Source: EB88 sp965199135
GTDB lineage: Bacteria > Acidobacteriota > Terriglobia > Terriglobales > Acidobacteriaceae
Assembly: GCA_965199135.1 (NCBI GenBank)
Contig: OZ240685.1
Location: 3,224,001 to 3,288,000, forward strand
Direction: 5' to 3'
DNA: 64,000 bases
Position 1 is the first letter of the stretch; each line of letters begins with the position of its first letter. A program made the translations under genes and the position numbers. Below, one piece after another: positions 36,837 through 45,578 of this stretch. The notes beneath the pieces were generated by a model. The model ran no database searches and had not been told where the DNA came from. It worked only from the letters and a program-made list of their open reading frames with translations.

Positions 36837-39170
36837 ATGCGGATTCTCACACGCTACATTCTGCGCGAGATCACCTCGCATGCCCTGCTTGGCGGTGTTC
36901 TGTTCACGTTCGTCCTGTTTACGGGCGATCGTAACTTTGGCCTCGGCCACCTGCTTGAGCTGATGATTCGCAACACGAGCTCGCTGGGCTCGGTCGTGAA
37001 GATCGCGTTTTACACGATTCCAAATATGTTTACGCTGACGATCCCTATGTCAGTGCTGGTAGGCGTGCTGCTCGGCTTCAGCCGGCTGGCGGCGGACAGC
37101 GAGATCACGGCGATGCGTGCGTCGGGGATCGGCGTCTGGAGCTTTGTGCGCACTGCAGGCGTGATCGCCCTCGCAGGCCTGCTCCTGTGTCTGGCAAATT
37201 CACTCTACGTCGCGCCGGCAGCCTGGAAGGCGATGCTGAATCTTGAAGAAGACCTGCGCAACTCTCAGGCATCGTTCGAGGTGCAGCCACGCGTGTTCTA
37301 CGAGGACTTCAAGAACATCGTGCTGTATGTGGACGATGTGCGTGCGACCACCGGCGCGTCGGAGTGGCACAACGTCTTCCTTGCCGACCTGTCGAATCCG
37401 GCGTCGCCGCACATCACCACGGCCGCGCAGGCAACCGTCGTGAACGACGCGAATGACTCTGTCGTCATGCGGCTTCGCGATGGTGAGCAGCAGCAGGTGG
37501 ACGCGGCGAACCCGAACCAGTACAACGTCTCCACATTTCAGCAGACTGACCTGCCCCTCGTCTCGGATGGAGACGATCAGGATCGTACGATCCGCCTCCC
37601 TTCGCCAGTCCTGGCGATGTCGAGCGCGAAGCTCGAAAAGTTGTCGCATGGTCCGAACGGACGCTGGTACCAGATCGAACTGAGCAAGCGGTATGCCTAT
37701 CCGTTTGCCTGCCTTGTGCTGATGCTGGTGGGCGTGCCGCTCGGGATGAGCTCAAAGCGGGGAGGCAAGAGCGCGGGCTTCGTGCTGACGATCGCGCTCG
37801 TGTTTATTTACTACTTCCTGTCCTCGACCGGGGTGGCGCTGGCGCGGCAGAACAAGGTCCCGGTGTTACTTGGTGTGTGGGCAGCCAACCTGATCTTCGG
37901 CATCGCCGGGCTCGCACTCCTGAACCATCTTTCAAGAAGCGGCGCCGGCCTGCCTTCGCTGCCCAACTTCGCCGCATGGTTCAAGCGCAATCGGCACGGG
38001 AACGGCTCGGCTGCTGCCGTGCGAACGGCGACATCTGGCAGAATGCATAGCTCGCGCGGCCACTTTCCGCTGCTTCTCGACAATTACGTCATCCTCGAGT
38101 TTCTGAAGGCGTTCGGGCTGGTGCTTGCGACCTTCGTGATGCTGATGCTCCTGTTCACATTCTTCGAGCTGCTGGGTGACATCATCCGCAATCGAACGCC
38201 CTTTGTGGTTGTCGGCGAGTACCTCCTGAACCTCACCCCGAGCATGGTCTACCTGATTGCGCCGCTCGGCGTGCTGATCGCGGTGCTCGTGGTGTTTGGC
38301 AGCCTGAACCGCTCGAACGAGCTCACAGCGATGAAGGCAACCGGGATCAGCGTCTACCGCATCGTGGTGCCCATTCTGGTGATTGCGTCGGTGCTCGCGG
38401 TGTCGCTGTTTGTCTTCGACGAGACGTACATCCCGGGCGCGAACCGGCGACAGGAGGCCCTGCGGGCTGTGATCAAGGGCCGGCCTGCGCAGACGTTCCA
38501 GCGGCCGGATGAGAAGTGGATGTTTGGCGTGGAGAAGCCCGGCATGCCAAGCCACATCTTTTACTACCAGTTCTTTGACCAGGACCAGGACCGCTTTGCA
38601 AACATCAGCGTGTTCACCTTCAAGCCAGGCACTTTTCAGCTGGTGAAGCGGCTGTTTGCGACCAGTGCGGCGTGGGACCCCGAAAAGAATGTCTGGGTCT
38701 TCCGCGATGGCTGGGAACGCTCCTTTGCGGGCGAGGAGATCCAGGACTATTCCACTTTCAAGAGCAGCACGATCCCCGGGCTCGCCGAGCAGCCGCAGTA
38801 CTTCAAGAAGGATCCCCGACCGTCGTCGGAGATGAGTTTCGTCGAGCTGAACAGGTATATCCATGACCTGCGGCAGAGCGGCTTCGACACCATGCGGCTG
38901 CGCGTGCAGCTGAACCACAAGCTCGCATATCCGATTGTCACGCTGGTGATGGCGGTCCTTGCCGTGCCGTTTGCATTATCGATGGGACGCAGCGGTTCGC
39001 TGGCCGGCATCGCGGTGGCGATCGGCGTCGCGATCGTCTACTGGGTCGTTTCTAGTACGCTGGAAGCGATGGGCGACGTCAATATGCTGCCGGCGATCCT
39101 GGCGGCATGGTCGCCGGACCTGTTGTTTGCGATAGCAGGCAGCTACCTGCTGTTGCGTACGCCTACCTAA
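36837..39170 (+). CDS. lptFG: Fused LptF-LptG lipopolysaccharide export permease
   Basis: 777 residues from the ATG at 36837. The longer frame overlaps the regulator gene and adds nothing family-like. The first half (1-390) begins 'MRILTRYILREI' like LptF, with TM helices, a periplasmic jellyroll (about 120-280) and TM helices including 'LMLVGVPLGMSS'. The second half (from about 412, 'LLDNYVILEFLKAFGLV') repeats this layout as LptG and ends 'LVMAVLAVPFALSMGR'. The two are normally separate proteins that pair with LptB. A single chain fixes 1:1 stoichiometry. It lies 10 nt before the MsbA-like gene. LPS or a related lipid is the substrate by family. Confidence 0.9.
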   Translation: MRILTRYILREITSHALLGGVLFTFVLFTGDRNFGLGHLLELMIRNTSSLGSVVKIAFYTIPNMFTLTIPMSVLVGVLLGFSRLAADSEITAMRASGIGVWSFVRTAGVIALAGLLLCLANSLYVAPAAWKAMLNLEEDLRNSQASFEVQPRVFYEDFKNIVLYVDDVRATTGASEWHNVFLADLSNPASPHITTAAQATVVNDANDSVVMRLRDGEQQQVDAANPNQYNVSTFQQTDLPLVSDGDDQDRTIRLPSPVLAMSSAKLEKLSHGPNGRWYQIELSKRYAYPFACLVLMLVGVPLGMSSKRGGKSAGFVLTIALVFIYYFLSSTGVALARQNKVPVLLGVWAANLIFGIAGLALLNHLSRSGAGLPSLPNFAAWFKRNRHGNGSAAAVRTATSGRMHSSRGHFPLLLDNYVILEFLKAFGLVLATFVMLMLLFTFFELLGDIIRNRTPFVVVGEYLLNLTPSMVYLIAPLGVLIAVLVVFGSLNRSNELTAMKATGISVYRIVVPILVIASVLAVSLFVFDETYIPGANRRQEALRAVIKGRPAQTFQRPDEKWMFGVEKPGMPSHIFYYQFFDQDQDRFANISVFTFKPGTFQLVKRLFATSAAWDPEKNVWVFRDGWERSFAGEEIQDYSTFKSSTIPGLAEQPQYFKKDPRPSSEMSFVELNRYIHDLRQSGFDTMRLRVQLNHKLAYPIVTLVMAVLAVPFALSMGRSGSLAGIAVAIGVAIVYWVVSSTLEAMGDVNMLPAILAAWSPDLLFAIAGSYLLLRTPT

Positions 39171-39180
39171 GGAGGGGCCG

Positions 39181-40932
39181 ATGCTTCCCGAACTCAAGCC
39201 GCTCTGGCCCTACCTTAAACGGTACCGTCGCGACTACCTGTGGGGCGCCATTGTCACGGTGTTGTCGAACGCGATCTGGATCTTCTTTCCCCTGGTGATC
39301 CGCACCGCGGTCAATGACCTGTCGCTCGGGGTGACGCGTGGCAAGTTGCTGCGCTATGCCTTTCTGCTGGTCGGGCTTGCGGTCGCAAAAGGCTTCTTTC
39401 TGTTCTGGACGCGCTGGATCCTGATCGGCATCTCGCGTGACATTGAATTCAACCTGCGCAACGATCTGTTTGCAACGCTTGAGAAGCAGCCTGCGGCATA
39501 CTTCCAGCGCAACCGCACCGGCGACATCATGGCGCGCATGACCAACGACCTCAACGCGGTGCGCATGCTGCTGGGGCCGGCGATCATGTACAGCGCGAAT
39601 ACCATCCTGTTCACGATCGGCGCGGTGTACTTCCTGCTGCGGATCTCGCCGACGCTGACGCTGGTGGCGCTCGCTCCCCTGCCGCTTGCGAGCATCCTGG
39701 TGCAGGCGCTCGGCCGGAAGATTCACGATCGCTTCGAGCGGATCCAGGCCATGTTCTCGGACATCTCGGCGCAGGCGCAGGAGAACTTCTCCGGCGCACG
39801 GCTGGTACGGGCGTTTGCGCAGGAAGAGGCGCAGATTTCTGCATTCGAGCAGTCGAACCGCGAGTACATCCGGCGCGGCCTGCGGCTGGTGCAACTGATG
39901 GGCATGCTGTGGCCGACGCTTGAGTTTCTGCTCGGGCTCGCGATGGTCATGGTGCTGCTGGTTGGTGGCCACGAAGTCCTCCGCGCGCGCATCAACATCG
40001 GCGACTTCGTTGCATTCTCGACCTACACTGTCATGCTGACCTGGCCGATCATTGCGCTGGGCTGGGTGGTGAACCTGGTGCAGCGTGGCAAGGCTTCGGT
40101 GACGCGCATCCAGGAAGTGCTTGAGGAAAAGCCGACAATCGACGATCGCGCAATGAACCCGGCGCTTACGGCGATCCGACGCGGCGCCATTGAGTTCCGT
40201 GATCTCCGCTTCCGCTACGAAGGCGCAGAGAGTGACGTGCTCCACGGGATAACGCTGTCGGTGCCAGAGGGCTCGAGCCTTGCCCTCGTCGGTCCCACGG
40301 GTGCTGGCAAGAGCACGCTCGCGAGCCTGATTGTGCGCCTGTATGACGCGCCCGATGGAAGCGTGTTGATCGATGGGGACCCGGTACGCGAGTATCCACT
40401 CGATGCGCTGCGTTCCGGGATAGGGTACGTGCCGCAGGAGACGTTCCTGTTCTCAACAACCATCCGCGACAACATCACGCTGGGCAAGGCGGAGGCGAGC
40501 AATCAGGACCTGCTCGCGGCGGCAGAAGCGGCGCACATCCGGCGCGAGTTTGAGGACTTCCCTGCCGGTTTCGATACAGTGATCGGCGAGCGTGGGCTGA
40601 CCTTATCGGGCGGACAAAAGCAGCGCTCTGCACTTGCGCGTGCCTTGATTCGGGACCCGAAGATCCTGATCCTCGATGATTCGCTGGCCAACGTGGACAC
40701 GTACACCGAGGAGCAGATTCTTGGCGGTCTTGAAAAGCAGATGGCCGGGCGCACAACGATCCTGATTGCGCACCGCGTTTCGACAATACGCCATGCAGAC
40801 CAGATTGCCGTGCTGCAGGATGGTCGCGTCACGGAGCTTGGCAATCACGACGAACTGCTGGCGCGCGGCGGGTACTACAGCAGCCTTTTCGAGAAGCAGA
40901 TGCTTGAGGAAGAGATCGCCGTGGTGAGCTAG
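39181..40932 (+). CDS. MsbA-like ABC exporter (permease-ATPase)
   Basis: 583 residues with an ideal ribosome site (AAGGAGGGG). Six TM helices (about 17-310) precede the nucleotide-binding domain: Walker A 'GPTGAGKST' (about 371), Q-loop 'GYVPQETFLF', signature 'LSGGQKQRSALARA', Walker B 'ILILDDSLANVD' and H-loop 'IAHRVS'. The catalytic Glu after the Walker B Asp is Asp500 (D499-D500-S501), the variant typical of the degenerate half of heterodimeric exporters. Coupling to LptFG suggests lipid A or a glycolipid flippase; drug export is an alternative. No second half-transporter is adjacent. Confidence 0.9.
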   Translation: MLPELKPLWPYLKRYRRDYLWGAIVTVLSNAIWIFFPLVIRTAVNDLSLGVTRGKLLRYAFLLVGLAVAKGFFLFWTRWILIGISRDIEFNLRNDLFATLEKQPAAYFQRNRTGDIMARMTNDLNAVRMLLGPAIMYSANTILFTIGAVYFLLRISPTLTLVALAPLPLASILVQALGRKIHDRFERIQAMFSDISAQAQENFSGARLVRAFAQEEAQISAFEQSNREYIRRGLRLVQLMGMLWPTLEFLLGLAMVMVLLVGGHEVLRARINIGDFVAFSTYTVMLTWPIIALGWVVNLVQRGKASVTRIQEVLEEKPTIDDRAMNPALTAIRRGAIEFRDLRFRYEGAESDVLHGITLSVPEGSSLALVGPTGAGKSTLASLIVRLYDAPDGSVLIDGDPVREYPLDALRSGIGYVPQETFLFSTTIRDNITLGKAEASNQDLLAAAEAAHIRREFEDFPAGFDTVIGERGLTLSGGQKQRSALARALIRDPKILILDDSLANVDTYTEEQILGGLEKQMAGRTTILIAHRVSTIRHADQIAVLQDGRVTELGNHDELLARGGYYSSLFEKQMLEEEIAVVS

Positions 40933-40975
40933 CGATTCCAAACCGCAGACCCCTTTCAAGTCTACGGGCGGCGCG

Positions 40976-41401
40976 CTAGATGCCGAGGATTTTGACGATG
41001 ACACGCTTTCTGCGGCGGCCGTCGAATTCTGCGTAGAAGATGCGCTGCCACGTGCCGAGATCGAGCCTGCCCGCGGTGATGGGCAGCGTGGTTTCATGAT
41101 GCAGCAACAGTGCCTTCAGGTGAGCGTCGGCATTGTCTTCGCCGGTCTGGTGGTGGCGGTACTCGGGTCGAGCAGGGGCGAGCTCCTCGAGCCACTCGCT
41201 GATGTCTTCGATCAGACCGCTCTCGTGGTCGTTCACGTAGATGGCCGCGGTGATGTGCATCGGTGAAACAAAACAGAGCCCGTCCTTCACGCCACTCGCC
41301 TTGACGATCGCTTCGACCTGCGGGGTGATATGGACCATCTCGCGTTCGCGTGCGGTGTTGAACCAGAGATAGTCGGTGTGCGCCTTCATCATGCCTTCCA
41401 T
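40976..41401 (-). CDS. YjbQ/UPF0047 family protein (secondary thiamine-phosphate synthase-like)
   Basis: 141 residues with GGAGGAA upstream. The family pattern is clear: 'FVSPMHITAAIYVNDHESGLIEDISEWLEELAP' (shortened sense), 'YRHHQTGEDNADAHLKALL', 'HHETTLPITAGRLDLGTWQRIFYAEFDG'. The conserved His and the 'GTWQ' motif form the metal/active-site pocket. Some members rescue thiamine-phosphate synthase mutants, which is the basis of the name; the true role is unsettled. It is divergent from the TPR gene with only 43 nt between starts. Confidence 0.9.
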   Translation of the reverse strand: MEGMMKAHTDYLWFNTAREREMVHITPQVEAIVKASGVKDGLCFVSPMHITAAIYVNDHESGLIEDISEWLEELAPARPEYRHHQTGEDNADAHLKALLLHHETTLPITAGRLDLGTWQRIFYAEFDGRRRKRVIVKILGI

Positions 41402-41432
41402 AGGTTCCTCCGGTCGGTGGGATGCAGGGCGA

Positions 41433-41438
41433 TATCAT
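41433..41438 (+). promoter_or_regulatory. -10-like hexamer TATCAT before the TPR gene
   Basis: TATCAT is followed by GGGGTG and then the ATG at 41445 (6-nt gap). Transcript start would fall at or next to the start codon. Confidence 0.5.
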
Positions 41439-41444
41439 GGGGTG

Positions 41445-41807
41445 ATGCCGCACGAGCCCAGAGACGCAGAAGATTTGTATGACGCGGCGCTCGATCTGCT
41501 TGCGGAGGGTCAGCCACTTGCAGCCGCTGAGCGTTTTCGCGCGGCTCTTCTCGCCGATCCTGCGTTCCTCGATGCGCAGCATGGACTGATTCGTGCGCTG
41601 CAGGATGCCGGGGAGTTGGACGCAGGCATTGTGGCTGCGAAGGAACTGGCGGAGAAGGCACCTGACGATGTACTGGCGTATACGGCGCTCTCGATTCTGT
41701 ATCAGCATAAGGGCATGATCCCGGAAGCAGAAGAAGCTGGAACGCGCGCAAAGCTGCTTGGCTGGAAGCAGCACCTGCAGGCGCGTGCCGGGGCGGATCG
41801 CGCATGA
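41445..41807 (+). CDS. Small tetratricopeptide-repeat protein
   Basis: 120 residues, cytoplasmic by lack of a signal. It is predicted as three TPR-like helix pairs: 'YDAALDLLAEGQPLAAAERFRAALLADPAF', 'AQHGLIRALQDAGELDAGIVAAKELAEKAP' and 'AYTALSILYQHKGMIPEAEEAGTRAKLLGW' (shortened sense). It probably works as a protein-interaction scaffold. Its stop codon overlaps the next gene by 4 nt (ATGA), and that gene overlaps rdgB, so the three genes form a tightly coupled operon. A link to nucleotide or DNA damage repair is by context only. Confidence 0.8.
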   Translation: MPHEPRDAEDLYDAALDLLAEGQPLAAAERFRAALLADPAFLDAQHGLIRALQDAGELDAGIVAAKELAEKAPDDVLAYTALSILYQHKGMIPEAEEAGTRAKLLGWKQHLQARAGADRA

Positions 41808-42562
41808 ACGCTTCTGTAACTGCACCCGAACAGAATGCGGCCGGGCAGCTGCGGCTCTTCTATGACCAGCTTGTGGCGAGCTATGGCCCGCAGCACTGGT
41901 GGCCCTCCGAGACAGCGATCGAAACTGTTGTCGGCGCGTACCTCACGCAGAACACGTCCTGGCGCAACGTGGAGCATTCAATCGCAAGCCTCAAGGCAGC
42001 AGGCGTGATGTCGATCGCAGGACTGCGGTCTCTCTCCACAGCGGAGTTGCAGACGCTGATCCGGCCCTCGGGCTACATGGTGCGCAAAGGTGCAGCCGTG
42101 AAAGCGTTCGTGGCGCTACTCGACACGCAATACGGTGGTTCGCTCGAGAAACTGGCTGAGGTGCCCGTTGCGGAGAGCCGCGAAGCGCTGCTGAACCTTC
42201 CGGGCGTTGGTCCCGAGACAGCCGATGCGATCCTGCTCTACGCGCTTGGGCAGCCGGTGATGGTGGTCGATGAATACCTGCGTCGCGTCGTGACACGACA
42301 CGGCCTGATCGAGGAGCGTGCCCGCTACAACGATGTGCAGCAGCTCGCGCTCGCGGCGTTCACCGGCGACGACCAGGCGAGCCTGCTGGAGCATTACAAC
42401 GAGTTTCATGCGTTGATCGTCGAGGTCGGCAAGACGCACTGTGGTGGAACCGCGCGATGCGAGGGTTGTCCGTTGAACCAGTCTCGCTTTTCGCCGCCGC
42501 AGCAGCCGGAGAAAGCGCCCCGGACCACACGACCGGCGAAGAAGACGGTGCAGGCCGCGTGA
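41804..42562 (+). CDS. HhH-GPD DNA glycosylase, EndoIII/MagIII-like
   Basis: 252 residues. The conserved 'HWWPSETAIETVVGAYLTQNTSWRNVE' start (shortened sense), the helix-hairpin-helix 'LPGVGPETADAILL' (132-145) and D156 in 'VVDEYLRRV' identify the HhH-GPD superfamily. The position of the catalytic Lys of Nth is Glu138, so a monofunctional glycosylase is expected. Three Cys (213, 219, 222) remain of the usual four-Cys Fe-S loop. The family includes Helicobacter MagIII (3-methyladenine). It excises a damaged base; which one is unknown. It is translated with its neighbours, the TPR protein and RdgB. Confidence 0.85.
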   Translation: MNASVTAPEQNAAGQLRLFYDQLVASYGPQHWWPSETAIETVVGAYLTQNTSWRNVEHSIASLKAAGVMSIAGLRSLSTAELQTLIRPSGYMVRKGAAVKAFVALLDTQYGGSLEKLAEVPVAESREALLNLPGVGPETADAILLYALGQPVMVVDEYLRRVVTRHGLIEERARYNDVQQLALAAFTGDDQASLLEHYNEFHALIVEVGKTHCGGTARCEGCPLNQSRFSPPQQPEKAPRTTRPAKKTVQAA

Positions 42563-43194
42563 GCGTGGCTACGCTGTACATCGCGACGAGCAGCGCAGGA
42601 AAACTGCGGGATTTCCGCACGGCTGCAGCGCGAAGCGGCGCTGTCGGGATCGAGCCACTTCCGGGCCTGTCGGCGATCGAAGCGCCGGAGGAAACGGGCG
42701 CCACGTTTCTCGCGAATGCAGAGTTGAAGGCTCGCTACTATGCAGAACGCGCGACTGGACTGTACGTGCTGGCGGATGATTCCGGGCTCGAGGTGGATCT
42801 GCTTGCGGGCGCGCCCGGCGTGTACTCCGCGCGCTACGCGGAGCAGCAGGGCTGCTACCGCGATGGCGCGGGCGACAAGGACGAGCAAAACAACCGATGC
42901 CTTCTCGCGGCGCTGGCGAGTGCCTTCGCGGCGAGCAGCGCAGTGCGAGCACGCTACCGCTGTGTGCTTGCCGTGGCCCAGGATGGAAGGGTGCTTGCGA
43001 CTGCAGAAGGCAGCGTGGAAGGCGAGATCATCCGGAGCGCTTGCGGGCAGGGCGGCTTCGGCTACGATCCGTACTTTTTTCTCTCGGAGCCTGGCAGGAC
43101 GATGGCAGAGCTTGATGCAGAGACGCGGCTCCGGCTGAATCACAGGGGCAGGGCGCTGGAGCAACTGCTGCCCCGGCTCCCTGCGCTTCTGTAA
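42559..43194 (+). CDS. rdgB: XTP/dITP pyrophosphatase (RdgB/HAM1)
   Basis: 211 residues from GTG at 42559, which overlaps the upstream stop codon; a second GTG at 42565 is possible. The motifs 'ATSSAGKLRDF', 'LADDSGLEVD', 'ARYAEQQG' and 'GQGGFGYDPYFF' are the RdgB signatures, and the purine-binding and Mg sites lie in them. It hydrolyses deaminated dITP, dXTP and XTP to the monophosphates, which keeps damaged purines out of DNA. This matches the adjacent glycosylase that removes damaged bases. It faces the M3 peptidase gene with a 9-nt gap. Confidence 0.95.
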   Translation: MSVATLYIATSSAGKLRDFRTAAARSGAVGIEPLPGLSAIEAPEETGATFLANAELKARYYAERATGLYVLADDSGLEVDLLAGAPGVYSARYAEQQGCYRDGAGDKDEQNNRCLLAALASAFAASSAVRARYRCVLAVAQDGRVLATAEGSVEGEIIRSACGQGGFGYDPYFFLSEPGRTMAELDAETRLRLNHRGRALEQLLPRLPALL

Positions 43195-43203
43195 CTGTCG
43201 CTG

Positions 43204-45348
43204 TTACTGGTTCCGCGGAGCCGCAACCGCAGAGTCGTCCAGCCCGCGGTACTTCAGCATCGGTGCTGCCGTGGGGTCTCCACCGAGCCAGGCCTTGTAC
43301 ATCGCCTGCAGGTCTTCGGTGTTGCCTCGTGAGAGCACCATCTTGCGAAAGCGATCGCCGTTGGCACGGGTCAGGCCGTCATGGTCCTCGAACCACTGGA
43401 AGGCATCGTCGTCGAGCATCTCGCTCCACAGGTAGGCGTAGTAGCCCGCTGCGTAGCCATTGCCCCAGATGTGCATGAAGTAGGTCGAGCGGTAGCGTGG
43501 CGGTACCTGCTTGAGCGCAAGGTGGGTCCTCTGAAGAGCCTGCTGCTCGAACTCGTCCGGCTTCTGCAGGGGCGCATCCGCAGGCAGCGTATGCCACTGC
43601 ATGTCGAGCTCCGCGGCCGCCAGCAGCTCGGTCAACGCATAGCCCTGGTTGAAGGTGCGTGCCTTCAGGAGCTTGCTCTTCAGCTCCTCCGGCATCGGTG
43701 CACCAGTCTGGTAGTTCTTGGCGTAGTGGTTGAATATCTCGGGGTAGGTCGCCCAGTGCTCATTGAACTGCGAGGGGAACTCAACGAAGTCGCGCGGCAC
43801 CGAGGTTCCGCTGAGCGTCGGGTACTCGGCATCGGCAAACATCCCGTGCAGTGCATGGCCGAACTCGTGGAACATCGTGGTCACATCATCAAATGAAATC
43901 AGTGCCGGCTGACCAGGAGCAGGCTTGGTGAAGTTCGCCACGTTGTAGACGACCGGCAGCGTGCCGCGCAGGTGAGACTGCCCGACAAACTCGCTCATCC
44001 ATGCGCCGCCGTTCTTGTTGTCGCGCTTCCAGTAGTCGCAGTAGAAGAGTGCAAGCGGCTTACCGTTTGCATCTGTCACTTCGAAAACCCGCACATCCGG
44101 CTCATAGACCGGGATGTCCTTCCGCTCTTTGAACGAGATGCCGTAAAGCTGGTGCGCCGCATAAAAGACGCCATCCTCGAGCACTGTGTTGATCTCGAAG
44201 TAGGGCCTCACTTCAGACTCATCAAGATCAAAACGAGCCTTCCGCACCTGCTCTGCATAGAAGTTCCAGTCAGCCGGGGTAAGCGTAAAGCCTCCGCCAT
44301 CGCTATCGATCACCTTCTGGATGTCGGCTGCTTCACCCATCGCTTTCGCGGTCGAAGCAGGCACCAGCGCGTCCATAAAGTGCAGCGCTGCTTCCGGGGT
44401 CTTCGCCATCTGATCTTCGAGCTTCCAGGCTGCGTAGGTCGGGTAGCCGAGCAGCTTTGCTTTCTGCGCACGGAGCTGCGCGAGCCGTGCGATGGTGTCG
44501 CGGGTATCGTTGTCGCCGCCGCGCTCTGCACGATCGAGCGAGTTCTCGATCAGCTGCTGCCGCGCTGTGCGATCCTTCATCGAGGCGAGGTCAGGCTGCT
44601 GCGTGGTGTTTTGCAGCGGGATCACGTATCCCTCGACCTTGCGCCCCCTGGCAGCGCCGGCCGCGGCCTCGACCTGCGCTTCGGAGAGTCCGGCGAGCGC
44701 GTTCGGGTCCGTGGTCGTGAACGCCGCGGCCTTGGTCGCCGCGAGCAGCTTGGTCTCGAAGGCGTTCGAGAGGGTCGATTCTTCCTCGTTCAGCCTGCGA
44801 AGCTGTGTCTGGTCTGCCGCCGAAAGCTGCGCGCCCGCGTGAACAAAGCGGCCATAGACGATCTCCACAAGGCGCAATTGCTCTGGGGTCAGGCGCAGGC
44901 CCGCGCGTTCATCATGCACTGCCTTCACGCGCGCGAATAGTTTCGGGTTGAGGTAGATTGCGTCCTCATGGGAGGCCATTTTGGGAGCCATCGCACGCTG
45001 CACGGCCTGCAGTGTGGGGTTGGTGTTCGCGCCGGTGACGCCACCGAAAACACGCGACACGCGGCTGAGCAACTCGCCGGTCTCTTCCATCGCGACAAAT
45101 GTGTTGTCAAACGTGGGCTTTGCGGGATCGTTCGCAATCGCCTCGGTCTCCCGAAGCTGCGCCTCCATGCCTGCTTCAAGCGCCGGCTGGTAGTCCGAGT
45201 CCTTGATCCGGTCGAAGGGTGGCGCGTGGAAGGGGAGGGTGCTTTCGGCGTAGAAGGGGTTTGCCGGGTTCAGGTTGGTGGTCTCTGCTGCTCGTCCGTG
45301 GGTCGCCCCGCCAAGGGCGATCGCTCCTGCTGCCATCCATGTCTGCAT
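43204..45348 (-). CDS. dcp: M3-family metallopeptidase, peptidyl-dipeptidase Dcp-like (exported)
   Basis: 714 residues from the ATG at 45348; the frame is open 79 codons upstream, but the chosen start gives a signal peptide ('WMAAGAIALGGATHGRAA'). The zinc motif H-E-x-x-H is in 'MFHEFGHALHGMF', with a downstream Glu for the third ligand. The Dcp/oligopeptidase A pattern continues as 'GTSVPRDFVEFPSQ'. Domain length fits the family (~700). It releases C-terminal dipeptides from peptides in the periplasm. A role in peptide scavenging is inferred. Confidence 0.93.
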   Translation of the reverse strand: MQTWMAAGAIALGGATHGRAAETTNLNPANPFYAESTLPFHAPPFDRIKDSDYQPALEAGMEAQLRETEAIANDPAKPTFDNTFVAMEETGELLSRVSRVFGGVTGANTNPTLQAVQRAMAPKMASHEDAIYLNPKLFARVKAVHDERAGLRLTPEQLRLVEIVYGRFVHAGAQLSAADQTQLRRLNEEESTLSNAFETKLLAATKAAAFTTTDPNALAGLSEAQVEAAAGAARGRKVEGYVIPLQNTTQQPDLASMKDRTARQQLIENSLDRAERGGDNDTRDTIARLAQLRAQKAKLLGYPTYAAWKLEDQMAKTPEAALHFMDALVPASTAKAMGEAADIQKVIDSDGGGFTLTPADWNFYAEQVRKARFDLDESEVRPYFEINTVLEDGVFYAAHQLYGISFKERKDIPVYEPDVRVFEVTDANGKPLALFYCDYWKRDNKNGGAWMSEFVGQSHLRGTLPVVYNVANFTKPAPGQPALISFDDVTTMFHEFGHALHGMFADAEYPTLSGTSVPRDFVEFPSQFNEHWATYPEIFNHYAKNYQTGAPMPEELKSKLLKARTFNQGYALTELLAAAELDMQWHTLPADAPLQKPDEFEQQALQRTHLALKQVPPRYRSTYFMHIWGNGYAAGYYAYLWSEMLDDDAFQWFEDHDGLTRANGDRFRKMVLSRGNTEDLQAMYKAWLGGDPTAAPMLKYRGLDDSAVAAPRNQ

Positions 45349-45578
45349 TGTTCTGATTCGCGTCAATCCGCTGTCCTCAATCCCTTGATTGTAGGGTTTC
45401 CTCGACCGAGAGGGCGTTCCGAAAAGGGTTGAGCGGACCACATGCTTCTGCCTGGAGTTGGCGATCCTTCCTTGACGCCTATGCGGGGCGCCACGAATAA
45501 TCGCTAGTTGACCAGCCGTGTGCCGGGGCGCTTGCCCCTGCCGCGGCTCGGGCCATACAAGGAGCAGGCTCCGCACCC

